Positions 27,032-35,369 of a stretch of 64,000 nucleotides of DNA are shown one piece after another; the first letter of the stretch is position 1, and each line of letters starts with the position of its first letter. The stretch comes from G963422445 sp963422445 (GTDB lineage Bacteria; Pseudomonadota; Alphaproteobacteria; Thalassobaculales; Thalassobaculaceae): contig OY729512.2 in NCBI GenBank assembly GCA_963422445.2, positions 3,720,001-3,784,000 of the forward strand. The letters are read 5' to 3'. The notes beneath the pieces are model-generated. The model saw only the letters and a program-made list of their open reading frames with translations. It was not told where the DNA came from and did not search any database. Both the position numbers and the translations under genes were made by a program.

Positions 27032-27914
27032 ATGAATACTCTACCGCGTTACAAGAAAGTTCTGATCCTCAATTGCCTCACTGAAGGCATGAGCATCCGG
27101 GCCGTCGCCCGCATCGCGGACGGTTCCCGCAACACCGTGACGAAGCTGCTGATCGACGCGGGCAAGGCGTGCGCCGACTACCAGGACCGAGTGTTGCGCG
27201 ATCTGACGGGCCGCCGTCTACAGGTCGATGAAGCGTGGTGCTTCGTCTACGCAAAGGCCAGGAACGTTCCCCGCGCCATGTCTGCGCCGGCCGAGGCGGG
27301 CGACGTTTGGACGTGGGTGGTCATGCACGCCGACAGCAAGCTGGTGCCGAGCTGGCGGTGGGCGACCGCTCAAGCGCGACGGCGATGGAGCTGATGGACG
27401 ATCTCCGGCCGCGTCTGGCCACCCCCCCGCGTCCAAGTGACCACGGATGGCTACAGGGCGGACCTGGAGGCCGTGGAGGGTGCCTTCGGAGCCGATGTGG
27501 ACTACGCGCAGCTCGTGAAGCTCTACGGCGAAGCGCCGGACGCTGAGAAGCGGTACAGCCCCGCGTCCTGCATTGGGACGCGCAAGCGCCGCATCGAGGG
27601 CGATCCCGACCTGGCGCACGTGAGCACATCCTTCATCGAGCGCCAGAAGCTGGCCAACCACGCGCACGCGGTGGCGCTACACTGGAAATGAGAAATCCAG
27701 CCAAGCGAATCTGGCCAACCACGCGCACGCGGTGGCGCTGCACTACATGGTCTACAACTTCTGCCGCATCCATCAGACCCTTGGGGTGACGCCGGCAATC
27801 AAAGCTGGGGTAACGGATCGGCTGTAGGAGATTGCCGGCGTGCTGGAGATGGTGAAAGATGCTGCGCCGAAGTCGGGACCACGTGGTCCCTACAAGAAAC
27901 TCAATTCAAACTGA
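27032..27914 (+). pseudogene. IS1-family-like transposase, decayed
   Basis: ATG 27032 begins MNTLPRYKKVLILNCLTEG and the helix-turn-helix SIRAVARIADGSRNTVTKLL, followed by LQVDEAWCFV, which holds the first catalytic Asp. A one-base loss near 27353 and a one-base gain in the C run near 27425 displace the middle part. A duplicated 33-base segment (27650-27682 and 27711-27743) then disrupts it again. The tail VALHYMVYNFCRIHQTLG is followed by an in-frame TAG at 27826-27828 before GPRGPYKKLNSN and the natural stop at 27914. Confidence 0.75.
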
Positions 27915-27918
27915 GCCG

Positions 27919-28028
27919 ACCGCTTATGCACGTGGCTCCGATGGCACACGATGTTGCCCCGATGTCGACTATTCCCGGCACGCCAAACGCTACATGTGCG
28001 TTTCACCGGAGCCACGTGCATAAGCGGT
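27919..28028. repeat. 110-bp element with perfect 22-bp inverted ends
   Basis: Arms at 27919-27940 and 28007-28028 are exact inverted copies (each contains GCACGTGGCTCC), separated by 66 bases. It begins five bases after the end of the IS1-like transposase. It could be a MITE, the end structure of a lost IS, or a large hairpin insulating the downstream genes. Confidence 0.75.
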
Positions 28029-28118
28029 CTGAGCCATTACCCGGATGTGGCCTCAGATGAAGAATGATGGTAAACAAGACATGATGACCTGCGTCGTATT
28101 TGTTTGGAGCACCCTGCC

Positions 28119-28730
28119 ATGGAAATGACCGGCGGATACACCATTGCGGCACCCCGCCGGGCCGTTTGGGATGCCCTGAACGATCCCGAGATCCTGAAGC
28201 AGTCCATTCCGGGTTGCGAAGAGATCGAAAGGACATCGGATACCGGATTTTCGGCCAAGGTCACAGCCAAGGTCGGTCCGGTCAAAGCACGCTTCACCGG
28301 CGCGGTCACATTGTCCGATCTCGATCCACCGAACAGTTACCGGATTTCCGGCGAAGGTACGGGCGGTGCGGCCGGATTTGCAAAAGGCGGTGCCGAAGTC
28401 CGACTCGAAGACGCGGACGATGGCGGAACCGCCCTCAGTTATTCCGTCGACGCCCAGATTGGCGGCAAGCTGGCCCAGATCGGCTCCCGGTTGATCAATT
28501 CGACGTCGAAGAAACTGGCCGGCGAGTTTTTTGACAACTTCGCGCAAATCGTCGAACGCAATGCAGCAGCATCGAATGACGCCACGGCCTCTGACCGCGA
28601 GGAAGGAAGTAAAGAAATGACCGACGACCACGACGTTGAGGAAAATGTCTACCCGGATACCCATTGGGCCGTCTGGATGACCGGAGCCCTCGCTCTGGTG
28701 ACCTTGATCCTGTTCATCACGAATCTCTAG
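28119..28730 (+). CDS. CoxG-like SRPBCC protein with C-terminal membrane anchor
   Basis: This 203-aa protein resembles CO dehydrogenase subunit G. The SRPBCC domain is marked by GGYTIAAPRRAVWDALNDPE, IPGCEEIER and GKLAQIGSRLINSTSKKLAGEFF (residues 4-150). After an acidic linker it ends in one hydrophobic helix (WAVWMTGALALVTLILFITNL), so it is anchored to the inner membrane. CoxG in Oligotropha recruits the CO dehydrogenase to the membrane, and relatives may bind lipids such as quinones. No cox structural gene is in the window, so its partner is unknown. The ATG at 28119 is preferred over an earlier TTG. It is followed by frmA after 61 bases. Confidence 0.88.
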   Translation: MEMTGGYTIAAPRRAVWDALNDPEILKQSIPGCEEIERTSDTGFSAKVTAKVGPVKARFTGAVTLSDLDPPNSYRISGEGTGGAAGFAKGGAEVRLEDADDGGTALSYSVDAQIGGKLAQIGSRLINSTSKKLAGEFFDNFAQIVERNAAASNDATASDREEGSKEMTDDHDVEENVYPDTHWAVWMTGALALVTLILFITNL

Positions 28731-28791
28731 ACTCCGGGACCGGATACCGGTTTGCGGTGGTCCGGTGCAAAAAACCTAACGGGAGGCAAGC

Positions 28792-29901
28792 ATGGAAACC
28801 AGAGCTGCCGTTGCAACAGCCGCTGGCGAGCCGTTGCGCATCGAGATGGTCACCCTCGATGGTCCGCGCGCGGGCGAAGTGTTGATCGAGATCAAGGCGA
28901 CTGGAATCTGCCATACGGACGAATTCACGTTGTCCGGCGGCGACCCGGAAGGGATTTTTCCTTCGATCCTGGGCCATGAGGGCGCCGGTGTTGTTGTCGA
29001 TGTCGGCTCGGGCGTCAGCAGCGTCAAGGCCGGCGACCATGTGATACCGCTCTACACACCGGAATGCCGGCAGTGCAAATCCTGCCTCTCGGGAAAAACC
29101 AACCTCTGTACGGCGATTCGCGGCACTCAGGGCCAGGGCCTGATGCCGGACGGAACCAGCCGCTTCAGTCTCGGCGGTGAAACCCTGTATCACTACATGG
29201 GCTGTTCGACCTTTTCGAATCATACGGTCCTGCCGGAGATTGCGGTCGCGAAAATCCGCGAGGATGCGCCCTTCGACAAGGTCTGTTACATCGGCTGTGG
29301 CGTGACCACGGGTATCGGCGCCGTGGTCAACACGGCGGGTGTCGAGGCCGGAGCGAACTGTGTCGTGTTCGGGCTCGGTGGAATCGGCCTCAATGTGATC
29401 CAGGGATTGCGGATGGTTGGCGCCGACAAAATCGTGGGTGTCGATATCAACCCGGCCCGCAAGGCCCTTGGCGAGAAATTCGGCATGACGCATTTCGTCA
29501 ATCCCATGGAGATGGGAGGAGATTTGATTCCGTATCTCGTCAATCTGACCGATGGCGGCGCCGATTACAGTTTCGAGTGCATCGGCAATGTCCAGACCAT
29601 GCGTCAAGCCCTCGAATGCGCCCATCGCGGCTGGGGCGAGAGCATCATTATCGGGGTTGCCGGGGCCGGGCAGGAAATCTCCACTCGGCCGTTTCAGCTC
29701 GTGACTGGCCGGGTCTGGAAGGGAACCGCCTTCGGCGGCGCGAAAGGTCGGCGCGATGTGCCGCGCATTGTCGACTGGTATATGGAAGGAAAGATCAACA
29801 TTGACGATTTGATCACCCATACAATGCCATTGGAAGATATCAACAAGGGCTTCGACCTGATGCACGCTGGCGAATCGATTCGCTCGGTGGTTATTTATTG
29901 A
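28792..29901 (+). CDS. frmA: S-(hydroxymethyl)glutathione dehydrogenase (class III ADH)
   Basis: This 369-aa zinc NAD-dependent enzyme oxidises the formaldehyde-glutathione adduct to S-formylglutathione. The catalytic zinc site is seen in GICHTDEFTLSG and LGHEGAGVV. The structural zinc Cys cluster is ECRQCKSCLSGKTNLC, and the class III signature IRGTQGQGLMPDGTSRF follows. The cofactor motif is GLGGIGLNVIQG. Length is normal and the gene is intact, preceded by a CGGGAGG ribosome binding site. No S-formylglutathione hydrolase gene is next to it. It converges with the liv operon, with 190 bases between that show no feature. Confidence 0.95.
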   Translation: METRAAVATAAGEPLRIEMVTLDGPRAGEVLIEIKATGICHTDEFTLSGGDPEGIFPSILGHEGAGVVVDVGSGVSSVKAGDHVIPLYTPECRQCKSCLSGKTNLCTAIRGTQGQGLMPDGTSRFSLGGETLYHYMGCSTFSNHTVLPEIAVAKIREDAPFDKVCYIGCGVTTGIGAVVNTAGVEAGANCVVFGLGGIGLNVIQGLRMVGADKIVGVDINPARKALGEKFGMTHFVNPMEMGGDLIPYLVNLTDGGADYSFECIGNVQTMRQALECAHRGWGESIIIGVAGAGQEISTRPFQLVTGRVWKGTAFGGAKGRRDVPRIVDWYMEGKINIDDLITHTMPLEDINKGFDLMHAGESIRSVVIY

Positions 29902-30091
29902 AGCGATCCGGCGAGGAACGACGCGAGAGGATTGCCGGGATTGTGGCAGATTGGCGACCATCCCGGACCGCCCCCGACGGCCACCCGCATCCCGTCACGA
30001 ATTCGCTTTCAGTCCGCGGAGCACTCGCGCAGGTCATGTTATGAGGTGCGCGTCAATGCCATGCCCGTGATACCAGCAACCAGCCTTGGCC

Positions 30092-31108
30092 TCAATCACC
30101 GCCGGCCTTGCCGGCAACGACCGGACCACCGTTGCGGCGTCCGCCCGCGATCCGGTCGAGCAATTCACCAAGCACTCCCTTCGGCAGGAATATGATGAAC
30201 AGAACAAGCATCAGACCGTAAACGGTCGTATCGAGACCCGTCAGATCGATACCCTCGGTCCGCAGGGTGGTGATGTAGTTTCGGAAGATTTCGGTCATCA
30301 GAATGGTTATCGCAGCGCCTACGGTTGGTCCCATCATTGTGTAAACGCCACCAACAACCACCGCGAATACGATCTGCAGCGAGACACCGATACCACCGAC
30401 CACCTCCGGGCCAATGAACATCTGATACTGGCAATAGAGCGCGCCGCCGAGTGCCGTGAGAATCGCGCTCAACATGGTAATCTTCAGTTTTGTGCGGGTG
30501 ACGTAGACGCCGGCCGCTGCGGAGGCGTCTTCGTCTTCGGATATCGAATCGAGCGCATAACGCATCATCGATCTGTCAATCAGTTTCCAGATCAGCAGCC
30601 CGACAGCCCAGAGCACCAGAACGACAAAGTAAAAGGTCTCCTTGTCCGCAAACTGCAGCGCGAAGAATGACGACCCTTCACCGTGACGTTCGGGCGTGTA
30701 TCCGAGCGACCCGCCGGTATGGTCGCGGCTGGCGATAATGATGAGTTTAACGACCTCGCTGAGCGCCAGCGTGACCAAGGCAAAGTAATGGCCGACAATA
30801 CGGAACTGGAAACACGGATAGGCAACAACGAACGCCAGAGCAGCCGCGGTCAACATTGATGCCGGTATGCCGATCCACGGCGAAATGCCGCCATAATTCC
30901 ACATCAGGGCAGTAACGTAGGCACCAATACTCATGAAGGCGCCGTGTCCGAGCGATACCAGTCCGAACCGGCCCATCAACGACCATGCGGTGTAGACCAG
31001 AGACCAGATCAAAACCATGATCAGCAGATGCATCGGATATTGCGGCGTGCCAACGAAAGGTACCAGGATCAGGATCAGGCCGATGACGAAGGGAAGCGCC
31101 TTTTTCAT
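30092..31108 (-). CDS. livM: Branched-chain amino acid-type ABC transporter permease
   Basis: This 338-aa integral membrane permease has about eight to ten hydrophobic segments and belongs to the LivM family. Typical segments are WSLMGRFGLVSLGHGAFMSIGAY and, near the end, GGVYTMMGPTVGAAI. The ATG at 31108 overlaps the stop of livH (TAATG), showing translational coupling; the longer upstream frame is just livH read in another phase. As the last gene of the operon it completes a transporter with livH, livF, livG and the binding protein. The substrate could be branched-chain amino acids, amides or urea-like compounds; the sequence alone does not decide. Confidence 0.93.
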   Translation of the reverse strand: MKKALPFVIGLILILVPFVGTPQYPMHLLIMVLIWSLVYTAWSLMGRFGLVSLGHGAFMSIGAYVTALMWNYGGISPWIGIPASMLTAAALAFVVAYPCFQFRIVGHYFALVTLALSEVVKLIIIASRDHTGGSLGYTPERHGEGSSFFALQFADKETFYFVVLVLWAVGLLIWKLIDRSMMRYALDSISEDEDASAAAGVYVTRTKLKITMLSAILTALGGALYCQYQMFIGPEVVGGIGVSLQIVFAVVVGGVYTMMGPTVGAAITILMTEIFRNYITTLRTEGIDLTGLDTTVYGLMLVLFIIFLPKGVLGELLDRIAGGRRNGGPVVAGKAGGD

Positions 31109-31977
31109 TACTTGCTCCCCAGCAGGCCCTGCGGGCGGATGAACATCACCACGATGAAGAATACGAAAGCGAAGACGTAACCCCATTCTAGCTCGCTGTA
31201 GAGGCCACCAACGCTGATGATGATTGAAAGGATGAAGGCGGCAATGAAGCCGCCAAGCATGTTGCCAAGACCGCCAAGGACACAAATAATGAAGGTGATC
31301 GGGCCGAAGCTGATCCCGACAAAGGGATGAACATCGTATTGCAAAACCAGCAGACAGGCCGCAAGCCCGGCAAGCCCGCCACCAACCAGCGCCGTCACCA
31401 GGTAGATCTTGCGTGTATTGACTCCCATGAGAACCATGATTTCGCGATCCTGGCTAATCGCCCGGATCGCGGCTCCGACATAAGTGCGGGTCAGGAACAG
31501 GTACAGTGCCAACATCCCGACGAGCGCAACGCCGAAGGCTAGCAACCGGGCATAGCTGAAATACATCTCGTTCAGTTCAAGGACCGGCAGCCGCAAACCG
31601 AGGTTGCGGAACTCGATGCTCCACATCATGGTGGCAACACTCTGGAAGAAAAACAGTAATCCGCCAGTTGCAAGAAGCTGGTTGATTGGCGGTGATCCCA
31701 GAATTGGTGCAATAACCAGGAAGTGGACAAGAAAACCAAGAATTGCCACCACGCCGATCGAAGCGACGGCGGCAAGAAGGATCGGCACGTCGTAGACGCC
31801 GTTCAACCAATACATCGAATACATACCGAACATCACCAGTTCGGCGTAGCAAATCCAGACAACATCGACGACGCCGAAGATCAGGTTCAATCCAAGTGAC
31901 AGCAACGCCAGAACTCCGCCGAACAGGATGCCGTTGATCAGCGCCTCTAGCAGAAATATGTCGAAAATCTCGGACAT
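31108..31977 (-). CDS. livH: Branched-chain amino acid-type ABC transporter permease
   Basis: This 289-aa polytopic membrane protein of the LivH family starts in a hydrophobic stretch (LINGILFGGVLALLSLGLNLIFG), a nearly invariant LivH feature. It also has GAAIRAISQDREIMVLMGVN, the loop thought to touch the ATPases, and GPITFIICVLGGLGNMLGGF. It lies 22 bases downstream of livF and overlaps livM by one base. The length is normal for the family and the gene is intact. Confidence 0.93.
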   Translation of the reverse strand: MSEIFDIFLLEALINGILFGGVLALLSLGLNLIFGVVDVVWICYAELVMFGMYSMYWLNGVYDVPILLAAVASIGVVAILGFLVHFLVIAPILGSPPINQLLATGGLLFFFQSVATMMWSIEFRNLGLRLPVLELNEMYFSYARLLAFGVALVGMLALYLFLTRTYVGAAIRAISQDREIMVLMGVNTRKIYLVTALVGGGLAGLAACLLVLQYDVHPFVGISFGPITFIICVLGGLGNMLGGFIAAFILSIIISVGGLYSELEWGYVFAFVFFIVVMFIRPQGLLGSK

Positions 31978-31999
31978 GCCCTCTGGTCTCCCGGTATCT

Positions 32000-32719
32000 T
32001 CAGATGCCCATATAGGCTTTGCGGACGGTTTCGCTTTGCAGCAGGTCGGCGGCGTTTCCGCTGTCGATCAACTGGCCGGCCTCGAGCAGATAAGCCCGGT
32101 CGGCCACCTTCAGAACCTGCTGAACATTCTGTTCGACGATCAGCACCGTAAAGCCTTCCTGACGAATGCGCCGGACTAGCGCAAACACCTGCTGAACCAC
32201 GACAGGTGCAAGGCCAGCCGAGGGTTCGTCCATCAGCAGAAGTTTCGGTCCCGACATGATCGCGCGGCCAATGGCGCACATCTGCTGCTCGCCACCCGAC
32301 ATCGTGCCGGCCAGTTGACTGCGGCGTTCACGCATGCGTGGGAACAGTTCGTAGACGAAATCCAGGTTTTCGGTACTTTTGCTGCGCGCTTTCGGTGAAA
32401 ATCCGCCGAGCTTGAGATTGTCTTCCACGGTCATCCCGGGAAACAGGCGTCGGTTTTCCGGGACATGGGCAATTCCGAGGTCGACGATCTGATGCGGCGC
32501 GACCTCCGTGAGCGACTGCCCTTCCATGGTCATGGAACCGGAGAAAGACGCCGTCATCCCCGAGATGACACGCATCAATGTGGTCTTGCCGGCTCCATTA
32601 GGTCCGATGACCGCCACAGCCTCCCCTGCCTCGACTTCGAGCGAGATTCCGAACAGCGCCTGAAAGCTGCCATAGCCAGCATTGACACCCTTCAATTCAA
32701 GCATGGGACTCCGGTCCAT
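32000..32719 (-). CDS. livF: ABC transporter ATP-binding protein LivF
   Basis: This 239-aa ATPase of the LivF type has Walker A GPNGAGKTTL (about residue 40), the Q-loop region with VPENRRLFPGMTVEDNL, signature TMSGGEQQM, Walker B LLLMDEPSAGLAP, and the switch His position replaced by Gln in IVEQNVQQ, which is normal for LivF. ATG 32719 is the listed start; ATG 32704 (MLELKGVNAGYG) fits the family better at the N-terminus. It pairs with LivG to energise the two permeases. The gap to livG is 36 bases. Confidence 0.94.
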   Translation of the reverse strand: MDRSPMLELKGVNAGYGSFQALFGISLEVEAGEAVAVIGPNGAGKTTLMRVISGMTASFSGSMTMEGQSLTEVAPHQIVDLGIAHVPENRRLFPGMTVEDNLKLGGFSPKARSKSTENLDFVYELFPRMRERRSQLAGTMSGGEQQMCAIGRAIMSGPKLLLMDEPSAGLAPVVVQQVFALVRRIRQEGFTVLIVEQNVQQVLKVADRAYLLEAGQLIDSGNAADLLQSETVRKAYMGI

Positions 32720-32755
32720 GATGGCAGTTGAAAATTCGGCGTGGCAGGGAACCCA

Positions 32756-33529
32756 TCAGTTCGCTGCAGCCTCGGCGACTGAAGTCGCAGGGTCGTCGGC
32801 GTCGGTTCCAAGGTAGACTTCGATCACTTTCGGATCATGCGCGACCTGGTCAGGCAGTCCTGCGGCAATCATCTCTCCGTGATCAAGTACCATTACGCGG
32901 TCAACGACCCGCATGAGGACACCCATGATATGCTCGACCCAGACGATGGTTATCTTCATCTCCGAGCGAATACGCTCCAGCATTTCAGCGGCTTGATCCA
33001 TCTCCGTATTATCAAGACCGCCCAGACTTTCGTCTGCGAGCAACAGTTCCGGTCCGGTTGCGAGCGCGCGCGCGAGTTCGAGTTTCTTCAAACCGGCCGC
33101 GCCCAAAGTGGAAATCCTGGTTTCGGCATCAAAAGGCAAACCAACTATTTCGAGAGCTTGGCGTGCAGCGTCAAACGCCTCACGACGCGAGCCAATACCA
33201 TCCTGACCGAAATATCCTGCGACAACGACATTTTCCAGAACCGACAGGCGCTTGATAGGTCTTGGGATCTGGAATGTCCGGCTGAGGCCAAGATGGCAGA
33301 TGCGGTTCGGAAGCAGGCCTCCGATTTCCCGGCCATTGAAGCGTACGGACCCGGCGGTCGGCTTGAGCGCGCCTGAGACCACGTTGAAAATAGTACTCTT
33401 GCCGGATCCGTTCGGACCAATCAAACCCACGATCTCCCCTTCCTCAACCGAGAAGGAGACATCGTTGACGGCAGTAAAGCCGCCGAAGCGCTTGACCAGC
33501 GCTTCGACGGCGAGGATTGGTTCGGCCAT
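32756..33529 (-). CDS. livG: ABC transporter ATP-binding protein LivG
   Basis: This 257-aa ATPase of the LivG type has Walker A GPNGSGKSTIF, the signature region GAAGLKKLELARAL (Gly-Ala-Ala-Gly instead of the usual LSGGQ start, a mild deviation), Walker B ELLLADESLGGLDN and switch His in VWVEHIMG. The C-terminal tail has the family-typical EVYLGTD. In most LivG proteins the Walker B ends in DEPxAG; here it is DESLGG, seen in amide/urea-type relatives. It lies 66 bases after the binding protein gene. The protein should be functional. Confidence 0.92.
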   Translation of the reverse strand: MAEPILAVEALVKRFGGFTAVNDVSFSVEEGEIVGLIGPNGSGKSTIFNVVSGALKPTAGSVRFNGREIGGLLPNRICHLGLSRTFQIPRPIKRLSVLENVVVAGYFGQDGIGSRREAFDAARQALEIVGLPFDAETRISTLGAAGLKKLELARALATGPELLLADESLGGLDNTEMDQAAEMLERIRSEMKITIVWVEHIMGVLMRVVDRVMVLDHGEMIAAGLPDQVAHDPKVIEVYLGTDADDPATSVAEAAAN

Positions 33530-33595
33530 GACGACTAACGACTCCGTTGATAGTTGCTCACGACCGGTCGCTTAAGCGTAAACACTCTCGCGTGT

Positions 33596-34900
33596 TCACT
33601 TGGCGTAAGGTGAAGAGTCAGGCAGCGGCATCACCGGGTCCACGGTCTGCAATGGTTTCGGCCAGGCAATCTTGGCGTCCCCATCGATATATTGCACGAC
33701 AACCGGGAATGCGCGCTCGTTCTGTCCGGACATGTCGGCCCCCGGCGGCTGGAACTTCACGCCGTAACCCATCAGGGTACCACCCACCGGAATGTCGGTA
33801 TCGCGAGAGGCGGCGCGCAGTGCTGCGGTGTCAATACCGCCATATTCTTTGATCGCGCGTGGCAGCACATGATCGAAGAAAGTATAGGTGTTGCTTGCCG
33901 CCATGCCGACATGAGCCGAAAATGTCCGGACGTCTGGATGCGCCTTTTTGTACTCGGCCCCGACCATTTCGGTGATTTCACCGAGGTCGCCTTGCAGGGT
34001 CTTGGGATCAATCAACCAGATCGACACCGGATCAACATTGAAAATGTAATTGGCATCATCGCCGAATGCCTCATACAATTTGTCTGGAACGCCATAACCG
34101 GCCCCATGACCGATCAGAGCTCTCCAGCGCAAGCCTAGTTCACGGCTCTGACGCAGGAACAATGTGATGTCGGGATTGTATCCGGTGTGGAAGATCACAT
34201 CAGGGCGTTTGCGCTTCAGTTTGGTGACGAGCGACGAAAGGTCAGGCGCCGTCGCCGCATAACCTTCCTTGAGGACGATGTTGAAGCCGTGCTTTTTCGA
34301 GCCCTCTTCGTTACCGCCGGCAACACCGCTTCCATAAGGGCCATCTTCGTGAATAATCGCGACCTTGAGATCGTCGGGCTCTATACCGAGCTTTTCCTTG
34401 GCATAGGCGGACACGAAATCAGGAGAGGTTACGCCGAACATGCCACCATGCGGTTGAATGCGGAATACGTTCTTAAGGTTCCGGCCCTTCAAGACTGCGG
34501 GCGAGATACAGGTCGTGATCCACATGAATTTATCGAGCGCATCGACCTTGGCTGATACCGGCACGCACTGTGCGCTGGAATAGAATCCCAACAACATGTC
34601 GACATCTTCCTGTTCGATCAGGCGAATCGCTTCGTTGATGGCGATTTCCGGTTTGGACTGCGCATCAGCATAGATCGGGTCAATCTCGTAACCTTCAACA
34701 CCACCCTTGGCGTTGAAGTAGTCGATCATGATTTTGGCGCCGAGCGCATGCAACGATGAGCCCCCCGCTGCCAGTGGCCCAGTATAATCATAGATCACGC
34801 CAATCTTGATGGTCTTGTCCTGCGCCTGCGCAGACAGGGTCAGCGCTGCCGCGGCCATCAGACCCATTCCGATGCCCTTCAGGGCCTTTCCAAGACTCAT
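33596..34900 (-). CDS. Periplasmic substrate-binding protein of liv-type transporter
   Basis: This 434-aa type I binding protein of the LivK/AmiC-like group has a signal peptide (GIGMGLMAAAALTLSAQAQ, cut after AQA), so it is exported to the periplasm. The mature part starts KTIKIGVIYDYTGPLAAGG, typical of branched-chain amino acid or amide binding. Other blocks are IRLIEQEDVDMLLGFYSSAQ and IIHEDGPYGSGVAGG. The ATG at 34900 has a strong AGGAAAAGGAA leader; the longer frame upstream lacks a signal peptide. It is the first transporter gene in the operon and defines its specificity, which remains unknown. Confidence 0.92.
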   Translation of the reverse strand: MSLGKALKGIGMGLMAAAALTLSAQAQDKTIKIGVIYDYTGPLAAGGSSLHALGAKIMIDYFNAKGGVEGYEIDPIYADAQSKPEIAINEAIRLIEQEDVDMLLGFYSSAQCVPVSAKVDALDKFMWITTCISPAVLKGRNLKNVFRIQPHGGMFGVTSPDFVSAYAKEKLGIEPDDLKVAIIHEDGPYGSGVAGGNEEGSKKHGFNIVLKEGYAATAPDLSSLVTKLKRKRPDVIFHTGYNPDITLFLRQSRELGLRWRALIGHGAGYGVPDKLYEAFGDDANYIFNVDPVSIWLIDPKTLQGDLGEITEMVGAEYKKAHPDVRTFSAHVGMAASNTYTFFDHVLPRAIKEYGGIDTAALRAASRDTDIPVGGTLMGYGVKFQPPGADMSGQNERAFPVVVQYIDGDAKIAWPKPLQTVDPVMPLPDSSPYAK

Positions 34901-35001
34901 TTCCTTTTCCTCCCCTGTAACAGATTTAGATCGCACAGTAGCGACCTTGCCCGAGTCACCGGCCGGTCGCAAGTCCGTTGCGCTCAAGAACATGCAACGG
35001 A

Positions 35002-35355
35002 TCAAACAGCTGCCGTCACCATGATCTCGACATTGAAGCCTGGCGCCGCCAGCCGGGCCGATTCGACGCAGGCGCGACCTGGCGTCTGGCTAGGTTCGAC
35101 CCAAGCATCCCAGACCGCATTCATTTCAGCGTAATCGTCCATCGTGGTGAGCCAGATGACTGCCGACAGCAGTTTGCTCTTGTCCGAGCCGCATGCCGCT
35201 AGCAGCCGTTCGGTCGTTGCCAGGATATCCCGGGTCTGCTCGGTGATGCTGCCACCCGAGGCGTTCTGCGCGACCTGGCCCGCCAGATAGACTGTGCCAT
35301 TATGAATCACGGCCTGGCTCATTCGCTGGCCAATGTCATGTCGTTCAATACTCAC
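35002..35355 (-). CDS. RidA family protein
   Basis: This 117-aa member of the RidA/YjgF/UK114 family includes enamine/imine deaminases that remove reactive 2-aminoacrylate-type intermediates. The active-site Arg is present in GRACVESARLAAPG, and the Rid core (GTVYLAGQVAQNASGG, TTERLLAACGSDKSKLL) is complete. It is the first gene on the minus strand ahead of the liv-type operon, 101 bases away. That may indicate a joint role in uptake and breakdown of an amine or amino acid. It may be a Rid2-7-type protein rather than canonical RidA. Fifteen bases upstream of its start an IS element is inserted, which probably separates it from its promoter. Confidence 0.9.
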   Translation of the reverse strand: MSIERHDIGQRMSQAVIHNGTVYLAGQVAQNASGGSITEQTRDILATTERLLAACGSDKSKLLSAVIWLTTMDDYAEMNAVWDAWVEPSQTPGRACVESARLAAPGFNVEIMVTAAV

Positions 35356-35369
35356 GGTCTTCTCCTATC

